From: a virus
Virus record (IMG/VR): IMGVR_UViG_3300037258_000252
Location: 1 to 21,087 of that record
Direction: 5' to 3' (one strand)
Length of the DNA: 21,087 bases
Positions within the stretch are counted from its first letter, which is position 1. Each line of letters starts with the position of its first letter. Below are positions 14,401-21,087 of the stretch, piece after piece. Position numbers and translations under genes: made by a program. Below the pieces are notes generated by a model that saw nothing but the letters and a program-made list of their open reading frames with translations, was not told where the DNA came from and did no database searches.

Positions 14401-14848
14401 TATCGACGCCGTCGCCGTAGTAGCAGACGCTCCCGACCGCGACGAAATATCCCTGCCCTGCTCCCGCACCTTTCGTGAAAATCGTGGTCTTGGTTCCGTC
14501 TTGGTTGTCGAGGTAGACGAACGACGGCGTGTCCACCAAAAGCTGAATCGCGCCGCTGGTAAGCTGGAAGGAAAACGAGCGGTCGGGAGCCTGCGGATAG
14601 GTGGCGGTGGAAAATTGCGAAGTCCCCGGACGGCGGGCGAGCGTCAGCTTGTTGGTGAGTTCGATGTTCAAGCCCGTCCAAAGCGTGTCGGGTCTGCCGC
14701 CGTAGAAGCGGGAGGTGACGAGGTCGCTCGGGTCGTGGAAGACAGACCGCTGCGTATAAAGCCCGGTGAACGCCTTGTCGATGAACAACGGCGCATAGCG
14801 CGGCTGCTTCTGCGGCTGTGCGCCGCTCTGTTGGAACGGTGTGCTCAT
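11450..14848 (-). CDS. Large tail protein, nozzle-like (tail tubular B-type), with tandem repeats (1132 aa)
   Basis: Residues 17-170 (FTGLYTQRS, ELTNKLTLARRPGTSQF) and 780-1132 look like the beta-rich body of T7 gp12/nozzle-type proteins: YLPLCDQLHFQRVWGAVGNT, VCPTATDFECIYGG and a long propeller-like run of strands. Between them (188-640) lie tandem modules, each beginning W-x-A/K at residues 188, 259, 333, 416, 558 and 637 and ending near DGxxxW. The fourth unit is about 70 residues longer because a module (461-530) is inserted; the same module occurs in the fibre protein. The gene follows two adaptor-type genes, which fits the T7 order adaptor then nozzle. The ATG directly follows the upstream stop (TAAATG). 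The nozzle role is an inference from order and style. Confidence 0.65.
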   Translation of the reverse strand: MSTPFQQSGAQPQKQPRYAPLFIDKAFTGLYTQRSVFHDPSDLVTSRFYGGRPDTLWTGLNIELTNKLTLARRPGTSQFSTATYPQAPDRSFSFQLTSGAIQLLVDTPSFVYLDNQDGTKTTIFTKGAGAGQGYFVAVGSVCYYGDGVDTLKYTPGNPNGTVWNWGIATPTAAPSVSIVQSASSSVVWQANSYYSTMGLIVDANGNVQQLYTVNADGSNPTSRYGTASNGQPAWNQGTGGTTPSDGSVTWTNQGAITLWAASTLYLSGQPIYDPGTKCIFVNTHNYPWTSGTVQPTWNPALVSTGARTLEHSGGGKWGSLGQVNGSPTLVKSWSASTAFNQYIQPSSGNDPNALNCAIIEPTLILPAPAGQFVYLQGATTAGTTGSGSTAPTWATVPGQTTFDGQLGWVMLSSATWAATTNYSAWTFGSSSFSVIKDPNSNLQVCTLTGASGTVKPGTSSVLTAASTASGGQTTYTGTFTTAYPTGLPVTIAGFTNSANNGTFKIVSCNNTTLVTTNASGVAETHAGTAVYNAWGTTYGASVSDGSTSWTCVGSSVAWAANAIWYLPLSGFAPPSSSQPYGGAAIIDTHSPVDIQFVISSGKSSSSAPSWNPIGSNTTDNGITLYNQGKAAINSLSWTKGHVYAVSFKARAATDYYVTNIPPGASVPNGAYKGSGTGGISTASPTFTITGANTGAVNTVSGVGSLDPQVDTIVIWRDADGGGASNMFELTEIPSPPPIGGIAQPWYFQDYLPDIATSLFPGLNTLIPAPIDDENDPPPTGYLPLCDQLHFQRVWGAVGNTVYFSGGPDIITGNPNECFNPSDDFPFESTVTALIHTPIGLVCPTATDFECIYGGPETSSFFSTSLFPGVGLQSWNAWDIHGGEIYFMSADAQALVINPSLQLSRIGFAIGDQLAAWNPALAYVTVHESGVDNAVYWGDGSTGWYRLNPHQVPQGEAIWSPKANIVGGCQMLQSTQTAAGVKRLLIGGTGTNQNILKRDLTVFSDNGTAYAANFQMGAITFAQPGQAAALKFVECDFSGVGSLPTVSFLLDAPYGSFTNFVNTLGAGMAYDPPSVYGMTITPTNYYPNRYYFAATQSVARCRRMIVQVDFGNTDTVQNELLSLAVFGRLYQEA
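12940..14287 (-). repeat. Tandem W-x-A modules in the nozzle-like protein
   Basis: Units start at W188, W259, W333, W416, W558 and W637, at spacings of 71, 74, 83, 142 and 79 residues. Common features are W-x-A-xx-x-Y near the start, a D-xx-N/G turn, a T-x-P-xW element and a closing DGxxxW with N/C-xG. Subtracting the roughly 70-residue insert from the 142 spacing restores the period. Such modules are often carbohydrate-binding or decoration domains in phage tails. Confidence 0.65.
13259..13468 (-). repeat. Inserted adhesin-like module, copy in the nozzle-like gene
   Basis: It encodes residues 461-530, with YTGTFTTAYPTG, IAGFTNSANNGTF, TTLVTTNASG and VAETHAGTAVY. It splits repeat 4 between SGTVKPGTSS and AWGTTYGASVSDGSTSWTC, which would otherwise join as one normal-length unit. 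It matches the copy in the fibre gene at 10128-10346. Confidence 0.65.
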
Positions 14849-15574
14849 TTAGACTGCCTGTGCCTGTTGTCCCTGCTGCGTCTGCAACTGCCGCACGAGC
14901 GCCTGCGCGTCCTTGTCGCCCCACTGCGCGAGCACGACGTTGCGCTGCATGGCGGTCAGACCCTCCGCCTTGGCAAGCAATGCCGCGACTCCGCGCTGGC
15001 GGTAGTACGTGGCTCGCGTGTCATCGGCGACGGTGAACGCCTCGGCGAGAAACAAATTGTTGTAAATGTCGGAGTACCAGTCGGGGATTCCCGTTTGGGA
15101 CAGCCATCCTTGACTGAGCGTGGTGAATGCGACCGGCGCTTTCTGGTAGGTGAACGTCGCCGTGTAGTTGGCGTCCGGCGCATTCAGGAAGCGGGCGGTG
15201 AAACTCGTTCCCGGCACGCTGGTCTGGATCGCGCAATTCTCGGGACGGCTTTGCTGGCTCGTGAGCGAGAGCGGCTCGGTGTTGAATACCTTGGTGATTT
15301 CGGTGATGGCGTTGTTTGAATCCGTGAGCGAGACCTTCTCCAAGAATCCGAAGTCGGTCGCGGAAACGACGTAGTCCTGTCCGCCGACTGCGGTCAGCGC
15401 AGCGGTCTTGGTGGCGCGGTTGAAACTCCATACCAGCGGCGCACTGAAGATTCGGTTCACGAGCATGTTGGCGATGGAGATGGCAGGCTCGGAGCCGGTG
15501 CCCGCGCTGAGGGGCAGGTATTGCGTGGACATCGCCTGCGTCCAATTGATGGTGGTCTGTAGGGTGTTCGCCAT
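14849..15574 (-). CDS. Adaptor / tail tubular A-like protein (241 aa)
   Basis: The protein shows a head-to-tail adaptor style: an N-terminal helical region, W-S-F with a strand run and YVVSATDFGFLEKVSL (residues 68-83), FLNAPDANYTATFTYQKAP (129-147), and a C-terminal helical bundle (LFLAEAFTVADDTRATYYRQ) with a Gln-rich tail. Adaptor proteins of T7 gp11 type form the ring between portal and nozzle. It lies directly between another adaptor-like gene and the nozzle-like gene, joined by TAAATG junctions on both sides. The assignment rests on pattern and order, not on a database match. Confidence 0.6.
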   Translation of the reverse strand: MANTLQTTINWTQAMSTQYLPLSAGTGSEPAISIANMLVNRIFSAPLVWSFNRATKTAALTAVGGQDYVVSATDFGFLEKVSLTDSNNAITEITKVFNTEPLSLTSQQSRPENCAIQTSVPGTSFTARFLNAPDANYTATFTYQKAPVAFTTLSQGWLSQTGIPDWYSDIYNNLFLAEAFTVADDTRATYYRQRGVAALLAKAEGLTAMQRNVVLAQWGDKDAQALVRQLQTQQGQQAQAV

Positions 15575-16639
15575 TTAGAAGCCCACCAAGTACGGGTTGT
15601 AGGGACCGAGGTAGCCGCCCGCTCCCCCCCCGCCCGCCTGCAAAATCGTCCGCTCCACGATGAAGCGGTCTTCGTCGCGCTCGCGGTCGGATTCGCTGCG
15701 GGCTTCCACAAGCGATTCCTTCCAGAGCGCCCATTCCTGCGCGAACTTCGCCCGCACCTTGGCTTCGGGCGAGTAGCGGTATGCCTGCGCCACGCATCCT
15801 TGGCGGAAGTGCGACTCGTAGTCGTCGGTGAGCGGAAACAAGGTCTGCGCGAAAGAGGAAAAGCGGACAGGCTTCATCTGTCCCACGAGGTTGATCTGCC
15901 AAACGCATCCGCTCGCGGAGGGTACCGGCGTGAGGCGGATGCCCGACCCGTAGGGATCGACTACCGTCCATACGGTCGTGGCTCCCGTGCCGGGAGTCGC
16001 CACCGTGCCCGCTGCGGAGTTCGCCGGGGCGACCGGAGCGGTCGTGCCTTCGGTTCCGTAGCCGGTCAGGATGAGATAGTTGCCGTTCGCGTCCTGAATC
16101 TGCGTGATGGGATTCGAGGGCTGCGATTCGTTCGCCCCGAGAGGGTTGGCGTACACGGAACCGGAGACCGGGTTGTTTCCCCACGTCGCGTTGCCCGTCC
16201 CTGCGAGTCCCCACGTGCCGTAGTACATCTGGTTGTTCGGGATGGAGTTCGCGGTGAATACCGGCGAACGGAAAATGTTGTTGGCGATGAGCGCGGATGT
16301 GCGGCGGGACTGGCGGCGTCCGACTTCGATCCACGAGCACGGCTTCGGCACCGAGTCGTTGTTGATGTCGATGGCGGTTCCGTCCTCAAGCCACGCAAGG
16401 TTGGTGAGGCTGAGGGCGTAGTCCTGCTGGTAGCTGTTGGCGTAAAAAACGGGGAGGTTGAACGAGTTCCACTTCCACGGGAAGCTCACGTCGCAGAACG
16501 CCTGCATCACGTCGTCCGCGATGGTCAGCATCGGCTGCAAGCCGTAGCCGCCCTTGGTCAGTCCCGGTGCCAGTTCGCCGTAGGTCAGCAGGATGTCGTA
16601 GATATTCTGAAGCGTGACTGTCGATTGGGTGCTCGGCAT
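15575..16639 (-). CDS. Second adaptor-like head-tail protein with inserted repeat-like segment (354 aa)
   Basis: The N-terminal helical region contains LTIADDVMQAFCDVSFPWKWN (starting at 38), followed by QQDYALSL and a beta-rich middle. The C-terminal part has VWQINLVGQMKPVRFSSF (246-263), PLTDDYESHFRQG and a helical region with W-A-LWKESL, which together recall phage adaptor proteins. Residues 178-228 (QIQDANGNYLILTGYGTEG to ATTVWTVVDPYG) resemble one of the modules of the nozzle-like protein. A Gly-rich tail ends the protein. It probably joins portal and tail together with the 241-aa protein. Its ATG follows the zinc-knuckle-like gene by 21 bases. Confidence 0.55.
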   Translation of the reverse strand: MPSTQSTVTLQNIYDILLTYGELAPGLTKGGYGLQPMLTIADDVMQAFCDVSFPWKWNSFNLPVFYANSYQQDYALSLTNLAWLEDGTAIDINNDSVPKPCSWIEVGRRQSRRTSALIANNIFRSPVFTANSIPNNQMYYGTWGLAGTGNATWGNNPVSGSVYANPLGANESQPSNPITQIQDANGNYLILTGYGTEGTTAPVAPANSAAGTVATPGTGATTVWTVVDPYGSGIRLTPVPSASGCVWQINLVGQMKPVRFSSFAQTLFPLTDDYESHFRQGCVAQAYRYSPEAKVRAKFAQEWALWKESLVEARSESDRERDEDRFIVERTILQAGGGGAGGYLGPYNPYLVGF

Positions 16640-16660
16640 CCTGTTGTACCCCGGTTGTTT

Positions 16661-17140
16661 TTAGACGAACTCTTCTTGCTCGATCTTCACTAGCCGGAAA
16701 GCGCGGCTCGGCTTGTTGCCCAAATTGCTGTTCTGGATGACCTTCTCGTACATCTCTTTCCAGCCCTGCCCTGTCGGGTTCGGGAGCGTCTTGCCGTCGC
16801 GGAAAATATTTTTCTTGCTGTCCTTCGGTCGCCACTCGAAGCGGCAACGGTTGCACTTGATTCGGCTGCGTCCGCTCGAATAGGTGTGCAAGCTAAGGTC
16901 GGGAATCTCGCGCGAGGGTCTTTCCCTCCCGCGTACGTGGTTGCCCATCAGGTGGTCGCAAGCGCCCTGCTTGGAATTTCGGTCTTTGTCCTGCTGCGCT
17001 TCGAGCGCCATCTGGCGTTCGGCTGCGGCTTTCTTCTTGTCCGCCGCGTCCTGCTTCGCCTGCTGCTTCTCGCGGCGTTCCTCCAACATCAGTTCCGCCA
17101 AGATTTCATTGGCGCTCTTGCCCTTCATGTCGTCGCTCAT
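16661..17140 (-). CDS. Zinc-knuckle-like small protein (159 aa)
   Basis: The start at 17140 overlaps the upstream stop by ATGA; the longer open frame to 17416 is a shadow of the 203-aa gene. Residues 5-60 are a charged helix rich in Lys, Glu, Gln and Ala. CDH (61-63) and CNRC (96-99), with H68 and W103 nearby, could form one zinc site. A short C-terminal domain follows. The function is unknown; the position between capsid and adaptor genes suggests a virion or assembly role. Confidence 0.6.
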   Translation of the reverse strand: MSDDMKGKSANEILAELMLEERREKQQAKQDAADKKKAAAERQMALEAQQDKDRNSKQGACDHLMGNHVRGRERPSREIPDLSLHTYSSGRSRIKCNRCRFEWRPKDSKKNIFRDGKTLPNPTGQGWKEMYEKVIQNSNLGNKPSRAFRLVKIEQEEFV

Positions 17141-17748
17141 TGTTTGGCTCCATTGTTTCGGAAGGCTTTCAAGTCCTCCCGGTAAAGACTGCTGACTGCG
17201 GCTTCCCGTGGCGCTCCGAAAACTTTGTGCGCTTGCGCCTCGGTGAGAACTTTTTTCGTAATCAACGCTTTCACGGCGTCGCGCCATCCGATGAAGCGGA
17301 ATCCCGTCACCAAGCCGTGGGCATCGGTGCGGACAATCGTCCACTCGCACATCCAAGGAACCTGAATCGAAGCCACGTAAATCGGCTTCGCCCCGTTCCA
17401 CGACTGCGTCACGCAATGCAGACCAGCGGTGCCGTTTCGCAACTGGCTCTCGTGGCTCCAGCAGGTGACGCCTGCCGAGCGCAGCTTGCGCATGAACTCG
17501 GTCGCCGACATGATGTTTACGAAGCGGGTTCCGAAATCCGCGAGGATGTCCTGACCCCGGACTTTGTAGTGCGCGGCTGCGCGTCTCGCGTTTTCGAGAT
17601 GCGCCTGCCGGTCTTCCTCAGCCATCTGCCGGTAATGCTCGGGATGCGAAACCCAATCGGGCGTGCCATCCTTCAGGATTTCCTTGATGGCTCTCTGCGT
17701 CGCCTTGGACTTCATGCCCGTGGATTTCAAGGGCTGGTCTGAGTACAT
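17137..17748 (-). CDS. Conserved-looking hypothetical virion-module protein (203 aa)
   Basis: I do not recognise a named family. The N-terminal 70 residues are helical and charged. The centre contains SHESQLRNGTAGLHCVTQSW (98-117), VPWMCEWTIVRTDAHG (129-144) and GWRDAVKALI (153-162), and the end contains EAQAHKVFGAPREA and SSLYREDLKAFRN. The start at 17748 has GAGG close upstream; M12 is a weaker alternative without a ribosome-binding site. It is the first gene after the capsid terminator and overlaps the zinc-knuckle-like gene by ATGA. Confidence 0.6.
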   Translation of the reverse strand: MYSDQPLKSTGMKSKATQRAIKEILKDGTPDWVSHPEHYRQMAEEDRQAHLENARRAAAHYKVRGQDILADFGTRFVNIMSATEFMRKLRSAGVTCWSHESQLRNGTAGLHCVTQSWNGAKPIYVASIQVPWMCEWTIVRTDAHGLVTGFRFIGWRDAVKALITKKVLTEAQAHKVFGAPREAAVSSLYREDLKAFRNNGAKQ

Positions 17749-17759
17749 GTCGCCTCAAC

Positions 17760-17799
17760 AAAAATGTGAGAGGCTGCGCCCAATCGGGAACAGCCTCTC
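17760..17799 (-). terminator. Rho-independent terminator after the capsid gene
   Basis: GAGAGGCTG (17768-17776) and CAGCCTCTC (17791-17799) form an exact 9-base-pair stem, with a possible inner CCC/GGG stem (17779-17781 with 17786-17788). On the minus strand the hairpin is followed by ACA and TTTTT (17764-17760). It lies between the capsid stop and the next gene, like the main terminator after the T7 capsid gene, so it would favour capsid over downstream gene expression. Confidence 0.8.
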
Positions 17800-17820
17800 G
17801 GTTTTCAAACACCCGCTCAG

Positions 17821-18864
17821 TTAGGTCGTGAGAGGGATTGCGTCGATGTAGCGGACACGCTGGCTGTTGACACCCGTACCCGGAGGGTTGGTGAAAACGT
17901 TGTGCCAGCGAACCGAAGTCCACGCGGGGATTTGACCGACCGGGTCCCAAGCCGAAGGAGCCGCGTTGGTCACGACGTTGCAGTCGATTGTCTTCCAATC
18001 CGCTTCGCCGATTTCCGTGTCGCCGGGGACGCCGAGCCAGATGCCGATCAAGCCGAATTGCGCTTCCATGTAGGAGCGGTATGCGGTCTTGCCGGATGAC
18101 TGGAAGTTCGCCGTCGAAGTCACGAACGGAGTGATGTGGAACTCCACGCCAAGACCCGGACCGATTTCAAGCGCCTGCCATTGGTTGGTGGTTCCCGCCA
18201 CTTCGTTGTACTTCTCCTGAGATTGAGCGGTGTACTTCCAAAAATCGGTGATCGAGTTGTTGACCGTCGTTTCGTTGGAAACGTCGTTCAGGATCATCGG
18301 GTGCATCTGACCCTTGTACAGACCGTTGCGGATCGGGAGAGCGCCCAGCGTGAACAACTGGTTCTTCATGGTGCGCAAGTCCGAAATCGCGAGCGATGTG
18401 GTCGAGGGGGACGAGATGAGCGACGACTGGTTGACGTTCGAGTCGATGTTGGAAAGGTCGTCGAGCGTGCTGGATGCCTGTTCCGACACCGTGATGCCGG
18501 TCTGGTACGACAACAGCTTCGCGGTTGACTCGACTTGGTCGGGGTCAATGCTGGAAGCCACGGAGAAAGCGGAGAAGTTCGCGAAAGCAGCGTTCTCGCC
18601 GATCTGCGCGGGCTGGACGATCTGAGCGAAAAACTCGGGCGACCCGATGACGCCGTCGCTGGTTGCCGCGATTGCATCAGTGAGTAGCTCGTAGGAAAAC
18701 AGAGTGCGGTTGATGCCCGAGTTGAGCGGCTGCATGCGGCGGTCTTGGGCGACCAAGAAAGCTGCCGTGTTGCTCATCATCGGGGGAACGAAAGAAGAAT
18801 CGAAAAGCACAGCCTGCGATGACAGGTTGTCTCCGACGTTTGTTGCTGATGGATTTGCGCCCAT
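17821..18864 (-). CDS. Major capsid protein, HK97-fold/N4-gp56-like candidate (347 aa)
   Basis: The length and style fit phage major capsid proteins. RTLFSYELL (53-61) and the stretch FAQIVQPAQIGENAAFANFS (79-98) with LLSYQTGITVSEQASSTLDD (117-136) resemble the pattern of N4-gp56-type capsid proteins (a substrate-arm region, then Q-Y-G-like and S-D-like segments). WKYTAQSQEKYNEVAGTTNQ (209-228) and a C-terminal beta-rich part (GVEFHITPFVTST) follow. It comes after the scaffold candidate and before a strong terminator, as expected for a highly expressed capsid gene. AGGAA lies 7 bases before the ATG. Confidence 0.75.
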   Translation of the reverse strand: MGANPSATNVGDNLSSQAVLFDSSFVPPMMSNTAAFLVAQDRRMQPLNSGINRTLFSYELLTDAIAATSDGVIGSPEFFAQIVQPAQIGENAAFANFSAFSVASSIDPDQVESTAKLLSYQTGITVSEQASSTLDDLSNIDSNVNQSSLISSPSTTSLAISDLRTMKNQLFTLGALPIRNGLYKGQMHPMILNDVSNETTVNNSITDFWKYTAQSQEKYNEVAGTTNQWQALEIGPGLGVEFHITPFVTSTANFQSSGKTAYRSYMEAQFGLIGIWLGVPGDTEIGEADWKTIDCNVVTNAAPSAWDPVGQIPAWTSVRWHNVFTNPPGTGVNSQRVRYIDAIPLTT

Positions 18865-18878
18865 GTTGATTTCCTCGA

Positions 18879-19700
18879 TTAGCTATTCAGCGCCGCTTCC
18901 AAAACCTTCTTGAGTTCGGGGTTGCGCATCATGCGTTTGAACTCGTTCGGGTTGTTGCGGGAAAGAAGCAGTGCTTCTTTCTTCGTCATGCCGGTTTGCC
19001 GGACAGGACTCCTCGCTGTGAACTGCCCCGGCTGAATCGTGCCGGTTGCCTGTCTTGCAGGCGGTGCCGCATTGGTGGGTGCATTGTTTCCATCATTGGT
19101 AACTTCGGGTGCTGCTACTGCGGGTGGTGCATTGTTCGCCTTGGGGCGTTGAGCCAACTGCGCACTCAAGGCGACGAAAGCGATGTCCAGATTGCCTACC
19201 GTCCACGCGAGACCCTGTTGGTCGAGGTAGTCGCGCAGCATGGCTTCGTTCGCTTGGCACGGGAAGTAATCCGCCGTGTGGCTCGACATCCATGTCCGCG
19301 CTGCCCGGTCGCGCTTCTGAATCTCTAACTCCAACTCGATCTGCTCGACCCGCTTCGTGGTGTCCGCGATGGGGACTAGCGTTTCCAGTCCTTGCTTCGC
19401 CGTTTTCGGATTCTGCAATTCCAGACCGGCTTGATACTCCTCGTCGGCTGTAAGCTGCTTCGGTTCCGGCTTCGGCGCTACAGGGGTCGGTTTGCGGGTC
19501 TTGAGAATCTCGAAAGCCTTGTTCTGCCGGTGCAAAGCGCGGGTTGCCGCGATGTGCGCGTCAGACTGCTTCTTCGACATCTCTTCCCACGAGTCGGCTA
19601 CCAGTCTGGTAGGCTCCCCGATGGCAATTCCGTTTTCGTCGGTGGGCTGGTACTCCACGACGATCTTGTTCCCCTGCTCCTGCATTGTTGGTTCCGGCAT
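18879..19700 (-). CDS. Scaffold protein candidate (273 aa)
   Basis: It lies directly between the 101-aa gene and the capsid gene, the usual place for scaffolding protein. It is hydrophilic: helical segments (SWEEMSKKQSDAHIAATRAL and 100-135), a Pro/Ala/Asn-rich disordered region (about 185-230) and a short basic helical C-terminus (MTKKEALLLSRNNPNEFKRM), the kind of tail that contacts capsid subunits in known scaffolds. AGGAG precedes ATG 19700 by about 10 bases; ATG 19685 is an alternative. The scaffold role is inferred from order and composition. Confidence 0.65.
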   Translation of the reverse strand: MPEPTMQEQGNKIVVEYQPTDENGIAIGEPTRLVADSWEEMSKKQSDAHIAATRALHRQNKAFEILKTRKPTPVAPKPEPKQLTADEEYQAGLELQNPKTAKQGLETLVPIADTTKRVEQIELELEIQKRDRAARTWMSSHTADYFPCQANEAMLRDYLDQQGLAWTVGNLDIAFVALSAQLAQRPKANNAPPAVAAPEVTNDGNNAPTNAAPPARQATGTIQPGQFTARSPVRQTGMTKKEALLLSRNNPNEFKRMMRNPELKKVLEAALNS

Positions 19701-19726
19701 TGTTGGTGCTCTCCTAAAAGGGTCGG

Positions 19727-20032
19727 CTAGTTGGTTTCCTGCCCCACGGCGGCTTCCTCGGCGTCCTCGTCGGGCACCTGCAACATGGCGATGTTCCAGT
19801 TCACGTCTGCGGAGAGTTCGGAACAGAACTTGTCCATCGCGAAGGCGACGGCTTGCATCGCGGACAGCTTGACGAGGCGCTCCGGGTCGTCCGGCTTGAT
19901 GTTGAGCATCTCGACGGTCGCCATCTTGGTGCGGGTCTCCATCAATTTCAGGAGCACCTTGAATCCGTCGTGGTACACGAGCGACGAAAGGATTTCGCGT
20001 TCGGCTCGGTTCAAAATGGTGGGGACTGGCAT
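19727..20032 (-). CDS. Small hypothetical protein between portal and scaffold (101 aa)
   Basis: I do not recognise a family. The protein is mainly helical (NRAEREILSSLVYHDGFKVL and KLSAMQAVAFAMDKF), with an acidic C-terminus (VPDEDAEEA). A small gene at this site is common in phages with this portal type. Its start follows the portal stop by 4 bases, suggesting coupled translation. Confidence 0.55.
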   Translation of the reverse strand: MPVPTILNRAEREILSSLVYHDGFKVLLKLMETRTKMATVEMLNIKPDDPERLVKLSAMQAVAFAMDKFCSELSADVNWNIAMLQVPDEDAEEAAVGQETN

Positions 20033-20036
20033 TGTT

Positions 20037-21087
20037 TTATAGCTCCGTTACGTCGCCGAAAGGCGCTTCGCCTTCGGACGCTCCAAGGGAATGTTCGAGC
20101 ACGACGCGCTGCTGTTCGGCTGCGGCACGACCCAACTGCTTGTTGTCCTGCAAGGTTTCCTCTTGCTGGAATTTCTGCGCTTGCAAGTTCTGCTGCGATT
20201 GCGCCTTGAGTTTGGCGAGAGCCTGCGGGCTGCTTTGCGCCCGCTTCTGCATCTGCTGCGGTGTCGCTTTCTTGAAAAACTTGCGGCTGTACTTGAATCC
20301 CGCCATGTCGCAGAAGGTCTGGATGAAATCGTTGAAATCGAAAATCAGGTCGTCCTCGTAGGCGTACTCCATGAGGGTCGGGTTGTTGACGATGGATTCC
20401 AGCACCGGCAGGAATTGCGCCATCTCTTTCTTCGGACCCAAGTGAGCGCCGGTCAGGACTTCGTATTCCAGTTCCGCGTTGCGGAACTCCTCGTGGTCGA
20501 TCTGGATGTCGTCGCCGAGTTCCTGCCCGATGATGTCGCGCAGTTCCGAGCTTGGAAGCCGCTGGTTGTTGAGGTTGTCCATCTCATAAATAAATGGGAG
20601 GAACACTTGTCGGCAGAAGCGTTCGATGGGACCGTCGAGGCGCGACGCCGATGCTGCGGTGACGGACGCGGCACCCGTGGCGCTGCGCATGCCGGTGGTC
20701 TTGATGCCCATCGCGCCAGCGCCGAGCGTGGTCTGCTGGTTCGCGCCGGATGTCTCGTAGGCGTCGGACTTCGCTTGGTTGATGAACTGCCACGCTTCGC
20801 TGGGGACGGGCGGCATTTGCAGGAAGCCGAATGCCTGACGAATATCGTCGTCCACGTCGATGATTCCGCCCTGCTTCCAGCGGATCGGTTGAGTCGGCGC
20901 ATTAAAGCCGCGCTTGCGGACGGCGGTCGGCTGCAAGCCGTAATTCAGCATTCCCAAAGCGAGGGTCGTGGTTCCCTGCTCGATCACCTGCTCGGTGCCG
21001 CAGAGTTGACCGATTCCCTGCCCGTAAAAACAGTCGGGAATGTTCCGCCAGTTGGACGAAAAATAGGTGATCTTCCCGTAGGGATTC
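20037..21087 (-). CDS. Portal protein, partial (start beyond the window)
   Basis: The frame stays open to the right edge, reading NPYGKITYFSSNWRNIPDCF, then YGQGIGQLCGTEQ before the V/M at 20987, so the gene is cut by the window and that codon is not its start. FYGQGIGQL-CGTEQ, the long helical C-terminal region (PQQMQKRAQSSPQALAKLKA and onward, Gln-rich) and the position before scaffold and capsid are typical of portal proteins of podovirus-like phages, which form the dodecameric gate for DNA in the capsid. DLIFDFNDFIQTFCDMAG and GAHLGPKKEMAQFL also fit the clip/stem end of such proteins. The final residues are acidic. At least 350 residues are in the window. Confidence 0.75.
   Translation of the reverse strand, partial: NPYGKITYFSSNWRNIPDCFYGQGIGQLCGTEQVIEQGTTTLALGMLNYGLQPTAVRKRGFNAPTQPIRWKQGGIIDVDDDIRQAFGFLQMPPVPSEAWQFINQAKSDAYETSGANQQTTLGAGAMGIKTTGMRSATGAASVTAASASRLDGPIERFCRQVFLPFIYEMDNLNNQRLPSSELRDIIGQELGDDIQIDHEEFRNAELEYEVLTGAHLGPKKEMAQFLPVLESIVNNPTLMEYAYEDDLIFDFNDFIQTFCDMAGFKYSRKFFKKATPQQMQKRAQSSPQALAKLKAQSQQNLQAQKFQQEETLQDNKQLGRAAAEQQRVVLEHSLGASEGEAPFGDVTEL

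Noticed and set aside
12537-14924. 795-aa minus-strand frame within the nozzle-like gene
   Set aside because: Arg/His/Gln-rich out-of-frame translation of a repeat-rich gene; the alternative frame has clear module periodicity.
13274-15319. 681-aa plus-strand open frame opposite the nozzle-like and adaptor genes
   Set aside because: Long only because of high G+C; Arg/Gly/Val-rich, no ribosome-binding site or family pattern, and opposite well-supported genes.

Overview
This window is part of a tailed bacteriophage genome, or a prophage, with a podovirus-like (T7/N4-type) virion module. It is compact and gene-dense, with moderately high G+C. Protein sizes and styles recall phages of Acidobacteriota-like soil bacteria, but that host guess comes only from memory of similar sequences. 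No host housekeeping gene is visible. The only host-like sequence is a 20-base fragment at 51-70 that matches the 3' end of a bacterial tRNA-Ser on the minus strand. It looks like an integration (att) core, so the phage is probably temperate.

Layout. (1) Bases 1-274 hold no convincing gene. They carry the tRNA-Ser 3'-end fragment and two pairs of short direct repeats, each with a 10-base period (169-185 and 200-217). (2) Bases 275-2441 are a tight plus-strand operon of seven small genes, mostly joined by ATGA overlaps: an excisionase-like HTH protein, a KTSC-domain protein, a small unknown, a protein starting with an Acb2/Tad1-type hairpin (anti-CBASS/anti-Thoeris nucleotide sponge family) followed by about 140 unassigned residues, an HNH-like protein, a Lys-rich peptide and a small protein with a hydrophobic stretch. 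(3) From the right edge leftwards, the minus strand carries the late virion module: portal (cut by the window edge), a 101-aa protein, a scaffold candidate, the major capsid protein, a rho-independent terminator, a 203-aa unknown, a zinc-knuckle-like protein, two adaptor-type proteins, a large nozzle-like protein with tandem repeats, a 64-aa protein, a tail fibre/adhesin, a single-TM protein, a GNAT-like protein, and three proteins of 231, 575 and 1130 aa that match the small-medium-large pattern of podoviral internal/ejection proteins. A second HNH-like gene lies on the plus strand inside this module, between the GNAT gene and the 231-aa gene.

The minus-strand genes are spaced by 0 to a few bases and are probably co-transcribed, with the terminator after the capsid gene lowering downstream expression as in T7. 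The two gene blocks converge and overlap at 2332-2441. Integrase, terminase and endolysin are not in the window.

Most notable: the Acb2/Tad1-type fusion; a probable ATT start codon for the 231-aa gene right beside the inserted HNH-like gene; an adhesin-like module of about 70 residues inserted into both the nozzle-like and fibre proteins; and the att core with arm-like repeats next to an excisionase-like gene.
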